Below, piece after piece: positions 63,258 to 64,000 of a stretch of 64,000 nucleotides of DNA. The DNA comes from Arcobacter porcinus (GTDB lineage: Bacteria > Campylobacterota > Campylobacteria > Campylobacterales > Arcobacteraceae): contig NZ_CP036246.2 in the NCBI RefSeq assembly GCF_004299785.2, positions 868,001 to 932,000 on the forward strand, written 5' to 3'. Below the pieces are notes generated by a model, which worked only from the letters and a program-made list of their open reading frames with translations, searched no databases and was not told where the DNA came from. Numbering within the stretch: the first letter of the stretch is position 1; each line of letters opens with the position of its first letter. A program made the position numbers and the translations under genes.

Positions 63258-64000
63258 ATGAGCTTTAAAGTTACAAAAGAGTTGGCATTGGATTACCATA
63301 AAAATCCAAAAGCAGGGAAAATAAGTGTAGTTACTTCTAAAAGCTTCAAAGGTAAAAATGATTTAAGTTTAGCATACACTCCAGGAGTGGCTTACCCTTG
63401 TGAAGAGATTAAAAACAATCCAAATGATGCTTTTTTATATACATCTAAAAGAAATCTTGTAGGTGTTATTTCAAATGGAACTGCTGTTTTAGGACTTGGA
63501 AACATAGGAGCTCTTGCTTCAAAACCAGTTATGGAAGGTAAAGCAGTTTTATTTAAAGAGTTTGCAAAAGTTGATGCTTTTGATATTGAAGTAGATGAAA
63601 AAGATGTTGATAAATTTTGTAATATTGTAAAAGCAATTAGTCCAACTTTTGGTGGAATAAACCTTGAAGATATAAAAGCTCCTGAATGTTTTGCAATTGA
63701 AGAGAGATTAAAACAAGAGCTTAATATTCCTGTTATGCATGATGACCAGCATGGAACAGCAATTATTACAGCTGCTGCGATTATAAATGCAAGTGAGCTT
63801 TTAAATAAAAATATTGAAGATTTGAAAGTTGTAGTTATTGGAGCAGGGGCTGCTGCTATTGCTTGTTCTAAAATCTATAAAGAGCAACTAGGAATTAAAA
63901 ATTTAATAATGAGCGATTCAAAAGGTATTTTAAATAAAAGTAGAGATGATTTAAATGCCTATAAAAGAGATTTTATAAGTGATTGTGAATCTTTAGAAGA
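63258..64000 (+). CDS. maeB: Malic enzyme (3' end outside window)
   Basis: The frame opens at ATG 63258 and stays open to the window edge, so 247 codons are visible. The product decarboxylates malate to pyruvate with NAD(P)+. It begins MSFKVTKELALDYHKNPKAG and contains SLAYTPGVAYPCEEI, NGTAVLGLGNIGALASKPVM with the catalytic region, DDQHGTAIITAAAI and the Rossmann motif VIGAGAAAIA. This is the bacterial short-type malic enzyme; a C-terminal phosphotransacetylase-like domain may or may not follow outside the window. Confidence 0.93.
   Translation, partial: MSFKVTKELALDYHKNPKAGKISVVTSKSFKGKNDLSLAYTPGVAYPCEEIKNNPNDAFLYTSKRNLVGVISNGTAVLGLGNIGALASKPVMEGKAVLFKEFAKVDAFDIEVDEKDVDKFCNIVKAISPTFGGINLEDIKAPECFAIEERLKQELNIPVMHDDQHGTAIITAAAIINASELLNKNIEDLKVVVIGAGAAAIACSKIYKEQLGIKNLIMSDSKGILNKSRDDLNAYKRDFISDCESLE

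Noticed and set aside
1-64000. CRISPR arrays, tRNA/rRNA genes, insertion sequences, prophage
   Set aside because: I looked for regular spaced repeats, CCA-ended cloverleaf-like stretches, transposase motifs and phage structural genes and saw none; all larger gaps are under 300 bases.

Overview
The window is AT-rich chromosomal DNA of a Campylobacterota bacterium, most like the Arcobacter group (Arcobacteraceae). The basis is the very low GC content, strong A/T codon bias, many TTG/GTG starts, HQWRQPL-type histidine kinase, zinc-binding CZB chemoreceptor, short ComEC, and gene content. This assignment is from gene character only; no 16S or tRNA gene is present. No rRNA, tRNA, CRISPR array or insertion sequence was found. 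Genes are tightly packed, and no stretch over 300 bases lacks a gene or gene remnant.

Layout. 1-9702 is core metabolism: acnB (cut at the left edge), a PAS-kinase/OmpR-regulator pair, a toxin-antitoxin remnant, hemB, ribA, rsmG, three small unknown proteins and glyS. 9752-27471 is a surface polysaccharide (O-antigen type) locus: dTDP-L-rhamnose genes (rfbA, C, D, B), CDP-3,6-dideoxyhexose genes (rfbF, G, a reductase, rfbH), several glycosyltransferases, a pyruvyltransferase-like protein, Wzx flippase, Wzy polymerase, an initiating sugar-phosphate transferase and galE. It also holds a frameshifted membrane gene, an unknown 239-residue protein and a MazEF-like pair. 27554-37565 holds DAP dehydrogenase, a MobV-relaxase-like gene, hemN-argF, a class III ribonucleotide reductase set in which the glycyl-radical tail of NrdD is a separate 54-residue ORF, and a run of small housekeeping genes. 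37629-53897 holds a chemoreceptor with a response regulator, lgt, an Fe-S oxidoreductase, comEC, a BCCT transporter, an lpxK-aminotransferase-nadE group, a small Fe-S/TerB-DnaJ group, tatBC, queA and an exonuclease. 54027-60978 is a complete type I restriction-modification operon, hsdM-hsdS-(PrrC-like)-hsdR. The right end has aroE, a methyltransferase, pgeF and a malic enzyme cut by the window edge.

How the parts work together. The polysaccharide locus can supply dTDP-L-rhamnose and at least the CDP-linked keto-deoxy intermediates. It can start a lipid-linked repeat unit with the sugar-phosphate transferase, extend it with the glycosyltransferases, flip it with Wzx and polymerise it with Wzy. 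In the restriction operon the order and motifs match the E. coli prr locus, where an anticodon nuclease is kept silent by the restriction complex and released when a phage inhibits restriction. The most interesting points are this PrrC-like guard, the three 12-base repeats in hsdS that may set recognition-site spacing, the split NrdD, and the relaxase-like chromosomal gene whose ribosome binding site lies in an inverted repeat.
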